The notes beneath the pieces are model-generated. The model saw only the letters and a program-made list of their open reading frames with translations. It did not search any database and had not been told where the DNA came from. Source: BRH-c54 sp965284565 (GTDB lineage Bacteria > Bacteroidota > Bacteroidia > Flavobacteriales_E > Vicingaceae). Taken from it: DNA of 64,000 bases. The position numbers and the translations under genes are program-made. Below are positions 42,119 to 51,429 of the stretch, one piece after another; the stretch's first letter is position 1; every line of letters starts with the position of its first letter. The DNA lies in NCBI GenBank assembly GCA_965284565.1, contig OZ260100.1:2108001-2172000 (forward strand), read 5' to 3'.

Positions 42119-45100
42119 TTATGGTTTAATAAATTTTGATGAATAGTTAAAACTATCATTGCTTATTCTGATGAAGTAAACACCTTTAGCAGCATTGTTT
42201 AAATTAAGTTTTTCTATTTGATTGTCACTTCCAACACTAATGGTTTTCTCAACTATTACTTGTCCGAGAGCATTTATTACAGTAGTATTGTAATTCCCTG
42301 TAGGGACTTTCTTAATGCTTACTTCAAGTTCGTTTTGCGTAGTATTGTAGAAAGCATTAATACCATTGTTTTGTTGTAATTCATCAATATCAGTACAACT
42401 GTTTACCGTTGCAGTTACAGGCTCTCTACCACTAATACAATCAGGAGTTTTAACTTTCCAATTGTAGAAGAAATAATAATGAGATAAACCACCATTAGTT
42501 CCAGCAGTACTTCTTGTTACTGAACCCATTCCGTTTAATGTATAAGGATAGTTTACACCTCCGTCATTTCTATAAAGATTTATAGCAGAACCATTAGCAA
42601 GTCTCAATTGGTAATCTGTTCCTGGCATTACATTAAAGTTTAAAGGTACAGTAAATTGTCCTGTTGGTATATTAACAGTTGTAGTTGCAATAAGTACATT
42701 ACTACTGTTTCTTAATTCTATAGTTCTATTTCCAGCAGTACTTGAATATACATCTACTTCTATAATTTCCATAGGAGTGTACACATCAAATAATAAATGT
42801 TGTTGCGTATTGAAATCTGCTCCACCACCACTATTGTTTGGTTTTCCCATAGTTTGGGTAGGAGAGATGATAGCATCTTCAACATAATATGTTGTAGTTG
42901 TAGCCAATACAGGAGTCGTATAACTTGTGCCAGTGTTAATAATAGTTCCTCCGATAGCAACATTGTACCAATTTAATGTTCCACTTCCTGATGCAGAAAG
43001 GTTGGCAATAGTGTTTTCACAAATAGCATCACCTACTACAGAAGGGTTTGAAGGCATATTAACATTTATATAGTTGGTTTTGGTCTCAACATGATTACCA
43101 ATAGAGTTGGTTGCAGTTAACTGAACAGTATAAGTTCCGCTAGCAGTATAAGTATGCGAAGGGTGCTGAAGGGTTGAACCATTTCCATCACCAAAATCCC
43201 ATATCCAACTAGTTGGACCGTTAGTTGACATGTCTGTAAATTGAACTTCTCCTGTACAAGTACTATCAACATTTGATGAGAAATTTGCAACTGGAGCAAC
43301 GTTTGAAAGGTTGCAAGACCAACTTATTTCAAACCCTGCATCTTCAACTCCACCATCAGAGGAAAATTCTATGGTTATGGAACCTCCTGTAGAGGCTATT
43401 GTTGTTGGCACATTGTTGTTGCAATATGTTCCAATTAATGTAGCACCCGTGGTTGCTCCATCGTAAACATTTAAGTAATCATAATTACAGGTAGTTCCTT
43501 GTCCAGCTTCAATGTCAAAACTAGTAAAGTTAAGTGTTACATCAGCTGCTCCTGTCGGTGAAATAGTAATTACTGAAGTTTCATTCGCTCCATAATTTCC
43601 ATTCGGCCCACCACTATCGAAAATAGTTCCAGTACATGCTGTTTGCGTGGCAGCAGAACCATTTGCAGGCAAGGTAATGATACAAGGTAAATTGTTGTCA
43701 ATAGTAATATAAGCATTTTTAACTGTAGTATCTTTTCCACAAGAAGCTCCTCCATCAGCAATTAGGGTAACATTATAAGTTCCATTTGCTGTGTAAGTAT
43801 GTGTAGGATTTGTTTGTGTGCTGGTATTCCCATCACCAAAATTCCATTGAAATGTATTTCCATTAATACTTGTATTGTTAAAAGCAACAGTAAAAGGAGC
43901 AACACATGAGGTAGTTATTGATGCATTAAAATCACTTACTGTAAATGGTGAGTATGGACCACCAACTCCTACTGCATACCAAGCATTTGTTGTAGATTCA
44001 ACTTCTGGAGAACATCCACCATATAAATCTATTGCAGACTGTATTGAATAAAAACGAGCGTCAGTATACTTAGATGATGTTGTTAAATATACAACCAAGT
44101 TTCTATATGCTATTTTCCCAGCTTTTGTAAGACCTAAACCAGCAACATTATAGTTATCATTATTGTCGTTTGTTCCAGAACCTCCTATAGTTAATAAGTA
44201 ATACCAGTAATTTTGAACACCACTATTCGTGTGCACACCACCATTATCTCCACCTGTGAGAGAAGCCCAATTTTGACCAAAATAAGTATCTGGATCCCCT
44301 TCAGCTTTTGGGTTTTGCATGTTTCTAATAACTATTCCTAAATCTTCTCCCATTTGCCAACTATTTTGAGTTGGACGAGCATATCTTTCAATACTGTTTC
44401 CAAAAATATCACTAAAAGATTCATTTAATGCACCAGATTCTGCTTGGTAAACTAAGTTAGCAGTAAAGTTGGTAAGTCCATGAGTAATTTCGTGTCCAGC
44501 AATATCTATAGCAGTTAACGGAGTTGCATTGTTGTTTCCATCACCGTAAGTCATACGTTGTCCGTCCCAAAAAGCATTAAAAAAGTTGTTGTCGTAATGA
44601 ACATAACTGTTTAATTGGAAACCATTATTATCAATACTATTTCTTCCGTGTTCAAGAAAAAAGTAATCATAAGTCATTTCAGCTCCCCAATGGGCATCAG
44701 TTGCATAAACATCAACAGCTGGATTAAAAGTTGTCCAGTTTGCTGTAGCATTTGTAAAATCAGTATTAGAATAGGTTGTAGTGTTGCCACAGTTGAATGT
44801 TCTAATGCCATTTCCTCTTCCGGTCTCTCTTAATCTATAGTTGCTTCCAGTAAAATCAGAAGTCATTGTTTTAGTGCCGCTATATCCTGTGGCAGCAGTA
44901 CCAACAACATCAGCATCGTGTAACTTACTTTCTTCCCAAAGTACATTTCCATTGGTTGCATCAACATAAATTTCTCTTCTGCTAAGTGGCTCTTGAGCAT
45001 AAACATTAAATACGTAAGCCAGTTTAAGTACATTGGTAACATTTCCACTTTCGTTGATATAAACCAGTTCTCCTTTAGGATAATAAGTAGCGTTTGGATC

Positions 45101-45628
45101 ATTTTGTTCCCATTTTAAATGATTTTCTGCTTCGGCAATTTCCCATTTATATAAATTGGCATTAATGTGATTAAGTGCTTTGTATAAAGCAGTACTTTCT
45201 GCTATTGAGTTTTTAGATGGAGCATTGGTATTATCAAACAATTCTCCATTCATAGAGTAGATAAGTCCGTTTTTAGTATGAGCTATAAACATAGCAAGTT
45301 TTACAGGAATTCCATTTATAGTTTGTTGATATCTATAGTGAGTATAGCCTAAATCATCTTCATAAGTATCTAATAATTTTAAACCATAATTGTCATCGGT
45401 TTTGTAGTAAAGTCTTAACCAACTTTCTAGTTTTGCTAAAGGAAGTTCTTTTCCGTTTACAAACTGAACATAATTAGGAATAGTGGTAAAATTTTTAATT
45501 CTGACTAAGTTGGAGTTTGCTGCAAGTTGATGAGCTTCATTTCCTGTAAAGATATTAGCATCATCATTAGCAAAAGCTGATGAAAAAGTGATAACAACAG
45601 CGATTAAAATAGATAAGATTTTTTGCAT
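42119..45628 (-). CDS. Modular M4 (thermolysin-family) metalloprotease with PKD, CUB and T9SS domains
   Basis: The 1169-residue secreted protease has a signal peptide (1-20, ending SSAFA), an FTP/PepSY propeptide (about 40-235), an M4 catalytic domain with HEITH at 379-383 and the third zinc ligand Glu403 in 'NESFSDIFG', and 'GVHTNSGVQNYWYY' with the transition-state-binding residues. Then come a PKD domain ('SINGNTFQWNFGDGNTSTQTNPTHTY'), a CUB domain (about 660-780, 'DYLNVYDGATTGATLIGTYC'), a second PKD ('GPTSWIWDFGDGNGSTLQHPSHTYT'), an Ig-like module and a C-terminal T9SS domain ('YNTTVINALGQVIVEKTI' to 'YSSKFIKP'). It should be an extracellular, self-activating protease. A strong terminator follows. 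Confidence 0.95.
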   Translation of the reverse strand: MQKILSILIAVVITFSSAFANDDANIFTGNEAHQLAANSNLVRIKNFTTIPNYVQFVNGKELPLAKLESWLRLYYKTDDNYGLKLLDTYEDDLGYTHYRYQQTINGIPVKLAMFIAHTKNGLIYSMNGELFDNTNAPSKNSIAESTALYKALNHINANLYKWEIAEAENHLKWEQNDPNATYYPKGELVYINESGNVTNVLKLAYVFNVYAQEPLSRREIYVDATNGNVLWEESKLHDADVVGTAATGYSGTKTMTSDFTGSNYRLRETGRGNGIRTFNCGNTTTYSNTDFTNATANWTTFNPAVDVYATDAHWGAEMTYDYFFLEHGRNSIDNNGFQLNSYVHYDNNFFNAFWDGQRMTYGDGNNNATPLTAIDIAGHEITHGLTNFTANLVYQAESGALNESFSDIFGNSIERYARPTQNSWQMGEDLGIVIRNMQNPKAEGDPDTYFGQNWASLTGGDNGGVHTNSGVQNYWYYLLTIGGSGTNDNNDNYNVAGLGLTKAGKIAYRNLVVYLTTSSKYTDARFYSIQSAIDLYGGCSPEVESTTNAWYAVGVGGPYSPFTVSDFNASITTSCVAPFTVAFNNTSINGNTFQWNFGDGNTSTQTNPTHTYTANGTYNVTLIADGGASCGKDTTVKNAYITIDNNLPCIITLPANGSAATQTACTGTIFDSGGPNGNYGANETSVITISPTGAADVTLNFTSFDIEAGQGTTCNYDYLNVYDGATTGATLIGTYCNNNVPTTIASTGGSITIEFSSDGGVEDAGFEISWSCNLSNVAPVANFSSNVDSTCTGEVQFTDMSTNGPTSWIWDFGDGNGSTLQHPSHTYTASGTYTVQLTATNSIGNHVETKTNYINVNMPSNPSVVGDAICENTIANLSASGSGTLNWYNVAIGGTIINTGTSYTTPVLATTTTYYVEDAIISPTQTMGKPNNSGGGADFNTQQHLLFDVYTPMEIIEVDVYSSTAGNRTIELRNSSNVLIATTTVNIPTGQFTVPLNFNVMPGTDYQLRLANGSAINLYRNDGGVNYPYTLNGMGSVTRSTAGTNGGLSHYYFFYNWKVKTPDCISGREPVTATVNSCTDIDELQQNNGINAFYNTTQNELEVSIKKVPTGNYNTTVINALGQVIVEKTISVGSDNQIEKLNLNNAAKGVYFIRISNDSFNYSSKFIKP

Positions 45629-45733
45629 GGATAGAGTTTTTAGTAATTATCGGTCATAAAATTAACAATAATTCACTTAAAAAATTAGTGGAAATACTTA
45701 AACTCTTGGAATCTTAAAAAGAGGAATTTTGGA

Positions 45734-46987
45734 TTAAAAGCTTACTTTTTCGCCATTTAAAATAACAGTTTCAACTGGATTAGAGCCAAAAGCGTAAGGT
45801 ATATGGTGGAAAGAAGGTATTGTTTTTGTAATAATAAGGTTAGCTTTTTTGCCGACAGCTATGCTACCAAGCTCATTACTTAAATTCATAGCATAAGCTC
45901 CGTTTATGGTAGCTGCATTTATTGCTTCTTCGGGAGTCATTCTTAATTTTATACAAGCCAATGATAATACAAAAGGCATGTTTCCTGAAGGGGTTGATCC
46001 AGGATTGTAATCTGTAGCTAAACAAACAGGCAAATTGTTATTAATAAGTTCTCTTGCAGGAGCATAAGGAATGTTTAAAAAGAAAGAACATGAGGGAAGT
46101 AAGGTTGGCATAGTGGATGAGTTGGCTAAATCTTTTATGTCTTCCTTTGTCATTACTTCTAAATGATCAACAGACAATGCATTGTTTTTAATTCCTACCT
46201 GAATTCCACCAATAGAGTTAAATTGGTTGACATGTATTTTTGGGGTTAATCCCTGTTTTATTCCTGCCTGAATAATTCGCTCTGTTTCTTCGGGAGTAAA
46301 ATAATTTTTCTCACAAAAAACATCAATATAATCGGCTAAGTTTTCTTCTTCTATAATAGGAAGCATTTCGTTTATAATGCTATCTATGTATCCAGTTCTG
46401 TTTTCTTTAAAAGTGGTAGGTAGCGCATGAGCTCCTAAAAATGTAGTTTTTATGGTAACGGGGCAAGCTGCTTTTAGTCTTTTAATTACTCGCAACATTT
46501 TTAGTTCACTTTCTACCGTTAGTCCGTAGCCGCTTTTAATTTCTATTGCTCCTGTTCCGGTGCTAATTACTTCATTTATTCTATGAAGAGCAGTATCAAA
46601 CAATTCATTTTCTGAAGCAGCCTGTAATTTTTTAGCAGAATTTAAAATTCCACCGCCTTTAGCGGCAATTTCTTCGTAAGTAAGTCCATTAATTCTATCT
46701 ACAAATTCACTTTCTCTTGTTGCAGCAAAAACGATATGCGTGTGAGAGTCGCAAAAAGTAGGCATCACTATTTTGTTGCTGGCATCAATTACTTCTAAAT
46801 TAGACCAATCTGTAATTCCACCCCAGTTGTCCATAGAACCAAAAGCAATTATTCTATCTCCTTCTATGGCTAACCATGCATTTTTTAAAGTATTAAGGGT
46901 TGCCATTTCTTTACCAACCACCTTGTCTTTAGGAGTTGTTTCTACCTGAATAAGTTCTTTGATGTTTTTTATTAAGATTTTTTTCAT
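45734..46987 (-). CDS. hutI: Imidazolonepropionase
   Basis: The 417-residue amidohydrolase has the metal motif 'FCDSHTHIVFAATRESEFVDR', 'GGGILNSAKKLQAAS', 'SGYGLTVESELKMLRVIKRL', 'FLGAHALP' and 'LATDYNPGSTPSGNMPFVLSLACIKLRMTPEEAINAATINGA', the standard HutI signatures. It opens the ring of 4-imidazolone-5-propanoate to formiminoglutamate, the third step of histidine breakdown, in the cytoplasm. Other hut genes (hutH, hutU, hutG) are not in the window. It lies 33 bases after the oxidoreductase gene on the same strand and could share its transcript, but no functional link is evident. Confidence 0.95.
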   Translation of the reverse strand: MKKILIKNIKELIQVETTPKDKVVGKEMATLNTLKNAWLAIEGDRIIAFGSMDNWGGITDWSNLEVIDASNKIVMPTFCDSHTHIVFAATRESEFVDRINGLTYEEIAAKGGGILNSAKKLQAASENELFDTALHRINEVISTGTGAIEIKSGYGLTVESELKMLRVIKRLKAACPVTIKTTFLGAHALPTTFKENRTGYIDSIINEMLPIIEEENLADYIDVFCEKNYFTPEETERIIQAGIKQGLTPKIHVNQFNSIGGIQVGIKNNALSVDHLEVMTKEDIKDLANSSTMPTLLPSCSFFLNIPYAPARELINNNLPVCLATDYNPGSTPSGNMPFVLSLACIKLRMTPEEAINAATINGAYAMNLSNELGSIAVGKKANLIITKTIPSFHHIPYAFGSNPVETVILNGEKVSF

Positions 46988-47020
46988 TTTATGGGCTAGG
47001 GTTTTTAGATGAATTAATTT

Positions 47021-49309
47021 TTAATGAGAAATAGCTACTTCAATAAACTTAGAAACTGGCGTATTACTTTTATCAGCAACACTATCTATTGCGACCAATA
47101 CATTTGTTTCTGGAAAATAAGTAGCAACACAACCTTTTGCAATATTGTAAGGAACAATTTTAAAATTTCGAGCAACACGTTCCTCTCCATTAAAAAAGCT
47201 GGTTAAATGAACAATTTGCTCTGCTTGTAAATTACTTTCTTTAATGTCCGATTTGTTCATTAAGATTACTCTTCTTTCATTGATGATTCCTCTGTATCTA
47301 TCATCCATACCATAAATAGTAGTGTTGTATTGATCATGAGTTCTTATGGTCATCATAATAAAATTGCCTTTAGCCACTTTATTCTCTACTAAGGGATTAA
47401 TGGTAAATTTTGCTTTTTTGTCGGGTAGATTAAAATTTCGTTCTCTGGCACCATTAGGTAAATAAAAACCACTAGGTTGTTGCACTTTCTCATTAAAGTT
47501 TTCAAAACCGGGAATAGTTGCTGCAATGTGGTTTCTTACTACATTATAATCATCTTTCATGGCTGTCCAATTGATGGGACTGTTTTTAAAAGTAGCATTT
47601 GCAATTCCTGCAATAATTGCATGTTCACTTTGTAAATGTGGCGATGCAGGATCAAAACTTCCTTTACTTTTATGTACAATTCCCATAGAGTTTTCAACCG
47701 TAATAAATTGTTTTCCTGTTGCTTGTATATCTGTTTCGGAACGAGAGATACAAGGAAGAATTAAGGCTTCTTTGCCTGTAACCAAATGAGAACGGTTAAG
47801 TTTGGTAGAAACTTGTATGGTTAAATCACAATTTTGCATGGCTTTTCCTGTGTATTCACTATCGGGAGTAGCAGAAATAAAATTTCCTCCCATAGCCATA
47901 AAAACCCTCACTTTATTTTCGTGCAAGGCTTTAATAGCTTCAACGGCATCATAACCATCTTCTTTTGGGCATTGTATAGAAAAATGTTCCTCTAATTTAG
48001 TTAAGAAATCAGGATTAGGTTTTTCCCAAATACCCATGGTTCTGTCGCCTTGCACATTACTATGTCCTCTAACAGGACAAGTACCTGCTCCGGGTTTTCC
48101 TATACTTCCTTTAACCAATAAAAGATTTACTACTTCTCTAATAGTATTTACTGCATTTTTATGTTGGGTTAATCCCATTGCCCAGCAAACAATAATTTTT
48201 TTCTTTTCAATGAGTAATTCAGCAAAAGCTCTTATTTCAGTCTCACTAATTCCACTTTCAGCAACTGCTTTATTAAAATCAGTGTTTTTAATATTGGTTA
48301 TAAATTCATCATAATTCACACAATGGTTATTGATAAAATCTAAATCAAAAACTTTTCCTGGCTGGTTGTTTTCTGCTTCTAACATAAGGTATAACACAGC
48401 TTTTAACAAAGCGATATCACCGTTAATTTTTACTTGTAAGAAAACATCATTAACCTTCTCCCCACCTTTAATAATAGAAAGTGGATTCTGAGGGTCAATA
48501 AAAACATTATTTCCCGCTTCAGGAATAGGGTTGATGGTGATGATTTTACCTCCATTTTCTTTACATTTTTCTAAAGCAGAAAGCATTCTAGGATGGTTAG
48601 TCCCTGGGTTTTGACCCATTACAACAATTACTTCTGCAATGTGTAAATCTTCTAAGGTTACGCTTCCTTTTCCAATACCTAATGTTTCACTTAATGCAGT
48701 TCCACTAGATTCGTGACACATGTTGGAACAGTCGGGTAAATTATTGGTACCCAACTGACGAGTAAAAAGTTGGTACATGTAAGCTGCTTCATTACTTGTT
48801 CGTCCTGAAGTATAAAAAACAGCTTCATCAGGTGACGAAAGACTGTTGAGTTTGTTTCCTATAATCTCAAAAGCTTTTTCCCAAGAAATAGCTTCGTAAT
48901 AGGAACTACCTTCTTTTAAGTACATGGGTTCGGTAATTCTTCCCGCTTTTCCGATAGCGTAATCTGTCCATTTACTAAGTTCTTCTACGCTATGTTTTTT
49001 AAAAAATTCGGGAGTAACTTTTTTAGTGGTAGCTTCTTCGGCTATGGCTTTCACACCATTTTCGCAATACTCGCCTAGGGAAGAACGCTTGCCATCAGGA
49101 TCGGGCCAAGCACAACCCGGACAATCAAAACCATCTTTTTGGTTCATTTTGTTTAGTACTTTAATGCCTTGCCAAATACCTAGCTCTTCACTTATGTGTT
49201 TCATAGAAGAAATTAAGGCAGGAATTCCAGCTGCTTTTTCTTTACGTTCTGTAAGTTTAAGATTACTAAATTCCTCTGGTGGAACAATTTGTACTTTTCT
49301 ATTTGACAT
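47021..49309 (-). CDS. FdhF/YdeP family molybdopterin oxidoreductase
   Basis: The 762-residue protein belongs to the molybdopterin bis-MGD family in its YdeP-like branch. Visible: 'KDGFDCPGCAWPDPDGKRSSLGEYCENGVKAIAEEAT' near the N-terminus, 'AVFYTSGRTSNEAAYMYQLFTRQLGTNNLPDCSNMCHESSGTALSETLGIGKGSVTLEDL', 'VVMGQNPGTNHPRMLSALEKCKENGGKIITINP', 'PVRGHSNVQGDRTMGI' and the C-terminal 'MMTIRTHDQYNTTIYGMDDRYRGI' cofactor domain. There is no Tat signal, so it is cytoplasmic. The family is loosely linked to formate dehydrogenase and acid resistance; the substrate is unknown. No FdhD or molybdopterin-synthesis genes are nearby. A TATATTTG box lies upstream at 49331-49338. Confidence 0.9.
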   Translation of the reverse strand: MSNRKVQIVPPEEFSNLKLTERKEKAAGIPALISSMKHISEELGIWQGIKVLNKMNQKDGFDCPGCAWPDPDGKRSSLGEYCENGVKAIAEEATTKKVTPEFFKKHSVEELSKWTDYAIGKAGRITEPMYLKEGSSYYEAISWEKAFEIIGNKLNSLSSPDEAVFYTSGRTSNEAAYMYQLFTRQLGTNNLPDCSNMCHESSGTALSETLGIGKGSVTLEDLHIAEVIVVMGQNPGTNHPRMLSALEKCKENGGKIITINPIPEAGNNVFIDPQNPLSIIKGGEKVNDVFLQVKINGDIALLKAVLYLMLEAENNQPGKVFDLDFINNHCVNYDEFITNIKNTDFNKAVAESGISETEIRAFAELLIEKKKIIVCWAMGLTQHKNAVNTIREVVNLLLVKGSIGKPGAGTCPVRGHSNVQGDRTMGIWEKPNPDFLTKLEEHFSIQCPKEDGYDAVEAIKALHENKVRVFMAMGGNFISATPDSEYTGKAMQNCDLTIQVSTKLNRSHLVTGKEALILPCISRSETDIQATGKQFITVENSMGIVHKSKGSFDPASPHLQSEHAIIAGIANATFKNSPINWTAMKDDYNVVRNHIAATIPGFENFNEKVQQPSGFYLPNGARERNFNLPDKKAKFTINPLVENKVAKGNFIMMTIRTHDQYNTTIYGMDDRYRGIINERRVILMNKSDIKESNLQAEQIVHLTSFFNGEERVARNFKIVPYNIAKGCVATYFPETNVLVAIDSVADKSNTPVSKFIEVAISH

Positions 49310-49330
49310 GGCAATATGTTTTGATGCTTA

Positions 49331-49338
49331 CAAATATA
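49331..49338 (-). promoter_or_regulatory. Candidate -7 box for the FdhF/YdeP oxidoreductase gene
   Basis: On the minus strand this reads TATATTTG, an exact TAnnTTTG match, 21 bases before the ATG at 49309. No clear TTG -33 box at 17-23 bases. Confidence 0.4.
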
Positions 49339-49539
49339 ATAAATCTCATATAGAGGCCGTCTATTATGTCCGATTTCTTCGTTATTCTTGTTTTAGAAAC
49401 CAGTCATTTACTAAAGTAAACTCCTGATTCTCAAAACTACGAAAGCCTTGAACTCGAACATTATAGTTCAGCCTTTCAATTTTATGGATATACACTAATT
49501 AATAAATTCAAAGTCTGAAGTCCCTACCAACCTCAAACC

Positions 49540-49788
49540 TCAAACTTTTTCCTTAATAATTTCATACTCTTTTTCAGAAATTACATTGCAATAAGCCTCA
49601 TAATTAATGCTTAAATCTTCAATTAAATTTCTGTCGGGTAAAATTTTGGCTTTAAAGTGATGAAGTGTGTAGGTATTGCCAAGCACTTGAATTTCTTCAA
49701 ATTCCTCTTTGGAGATAATTTTAAAATACGATTTGTTGTTTTTATATTTTCTATAAATAGGATAATTTATATTAGAAGCGTTTGTCAT
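49540..49788 (-). CDS. Hypothetical small protein, 82 residues
   Basis: This 82-residue soluble protein has no signal peptide. The segment 'YPIYRKYKNNKSYFKIISKEEFEEIQVLGNTYTLHHFKAKILPDRNLIEDL' looks like a compact alpha+beta domain and recalls short proteins found singly in many Flavobacteriales, but I cannot name a family. It is transcribed away from guaB, from which it is separated by 123 bases that also hold the guaB promoter region. Coding is supported by its plausible composition and full use of the gap. Confidence 0.6.
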   Translation of the reverse strand: MTNASNINYPIYRKYKNNKSYFKIISKEEFEEIQVLGNTYTLHHFKAKILPDRNLIEDLSINYEAYCNVISEKEYEIIKEKV

Positions 49789-49911
49789 TAATAAAAATTA
49801 AGCTTTAAAAGGCTCGTAAAGCTAAGAAAAACCTAAACAATAATTAGTAAAAATTAACAAAAAATAAAGAACATTTTTTAGTACTTTCGCAACAATTATT
49901 TTCAAAAATTT

Positions 49912-51384
49912 ATGAGCGATTTATCAGATAAAATAATAGGAGAGGGATTAACCTATGACGATGTGTTAATGGTGCCTGCCTATTCTGAGGTACTTCCAAG
50001 AGAAGTTTCTGTAACAACAAAATTCACTAAAAAAATTGAGCTTAAAACACCAATAGTTTCTGCCGCCATGGACACAGTAACAGAATCAAAGTTGGCTATT
50101 GCTATAGCTCAAGAAGGAGGAATAGGTGTATTGCATAAAAACATGACTATTGAGCAACAAGCAGAGAAAGTGAGAATAGTAAAGCGTTCTGAAAGTGGTA
50201 TGATTCAAGATCCTGTTACCATATTAAATGGAGCAAATGTAGGTGATGCGTTGGCATTAATGTCTAAACATAAAATAGGCGGTATTCCTGTGGTAAACGA
50301 ACAAAAAAAATTGGTAGGAATAGTAACCAATAGAGATTTGCGTTTTCAGAAAAATATGGAAACACCTATTGCTCAGGTAATGACTGCTGAAAATATTATT
50401 ACAGCTAAACAAGGAACTAATTTAGAAAAAGCTAGAGAGATTCTTCAAGAATATAAAATTGAAAAATTGCCTGTAGTAAATGAAAATAATGAGCTAATAG
50501 GCTTAATTACTTATAAAGATATTAAAAAAGTTATTCTTAAACCAAATGCTTGTAAAGATGAATACGGAAGATTAAGAGTAGCAGCAGCAGTTGGCGTGAC
50601 GGCAGATGTGCTAGAGAGAGTAGGAGCTTTAGAAAAAGCTGGAGTTGATGCAGTAATTATTGATACTGCTCACGGGCATTCAAGAGGAGTGATAGAAACA
50701 TTAAAAACTGTCAAGTCAAGTTTTCCAAATTTACAAGTAATAGTAGGAAATATTGCTACTAAAGAAGCAGCATTAGCATTGGTTGAGGCTGGTGCAGATG
50801 CAGTAAAAGTAGGAATTGGACCTGGTTCTATTTGTACTACAAGAATTATAGCAGGGGTTGGGGTTCCACAACTTTCAGCAGTAATGATGGTTGCTGAAGG
50901 ATTAAAAGGTACAGGCGTACCATTAATTGCTGATGGTGGAATTAGATTTACCGGAGATATTGTAAAAGCTTTATCGGCAGGAGCAGATTCAATTATGGCA
51001 GGCTCATTGTTTGCAGGTGTTGATGAATCACCAGGAGAAACCATTATTTATGAAGGTAGAAAATTTAAGGCATACAGAGGTATGGGGTCAATAGAAGCTA
51101 TGCAAAAAGGTTCTAAAGACAGGTATTTTCAGGATGCTGAAGATGATATTGCTAAATTAGTTCCAGAAGGAATTTCGGGAAGAGTTCCTTACAAAGGGTT
51201 TTTAAGCGAAGTAATCTATCAAATGATTGGCGGATTAAAAGCAGGGATGGGCTATTGTGGAGCACGAAATATTGAAGAATTGAAAAAAGCTAAATTTATA
51301 AGAATAACAGCTTCGGGAATGAATGAAAGTCATCCGCATAACATTACCATTACCAGAGAAGCTCCTAATTATTCGAGACGTTAA
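49912..51384 (+). CDS. guaB: Inosine-5'-monophosphate dehydrogenase
   Basis: The 490-residue IMPDH is full length. The TIM barrel starts 'EGLTYDDVLMVPAYSEVLP', is interrupted by two CBS domains (about residues 90-210, 'MSKHKIGGIPVVNEQKKLVGIVTNRDLRF' and 'ILQEYKIEKLPVVNENNELIGLITYKDI') and continues with 'GPGSICTTRIIAGVGVPQ', in which Cys at about residue 308 is the catalytic nucleophile. The flap has 'YRGMGSIEAMQKGSKDRYF'. It oxidises IMP to XMP, the committed step to GMP, in the cytoplasm. A TACTTTCG box, one base off the -7 consensus, lies at about 49883. It precedes the PPIase genes by 45 bases. Confidence 0.97.
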   Translation: MSDLSDKIIGEGLTYDDVLMVPAYSEVLPREVSVTTKFTKKIELKTPIVSAAMDTVTESKLAIAIAQEGGIGVLHKNMTIEQQAEKVRIVKRSESGMIQDPVTILNGANVGDALALMSKHKIGGIPVVNEQKKLVGIVTNRDLRFQKNMETPIAQVMTAENIITAKQGTNLEKAREILQEYKIEKLPVVNENNELIGLITYKDIKKVILKPNACKDEYGRLRVAAAVGVTADVLERVGALEKAGVDAVIIDTAHGHSRGVIETLKTVKSSFPNLQVIVGNIATKEAALALVEAGADAVKVGIGPGSICTTRIIAGVGVPQLSAVMMVAEGLKGTGVPLIADGGIRFTGDIVKALSAGADSIMAGSLFAGVDESPGETIIYEGRKFKAYRGMGSIEAMQKGSKDRYFQDAEDDIAKLVPEGISGRVPYKGFLSEVIYQMIGGLKAGMGYCGARNIEELKKAKFIRITASGMNESHPHNITITREAPNYSRR

Positions 51385-51429
51385 GAAGTTGGAAATTAGA
51401 AATTAAACTAAAAATTAAATTATAATAAA

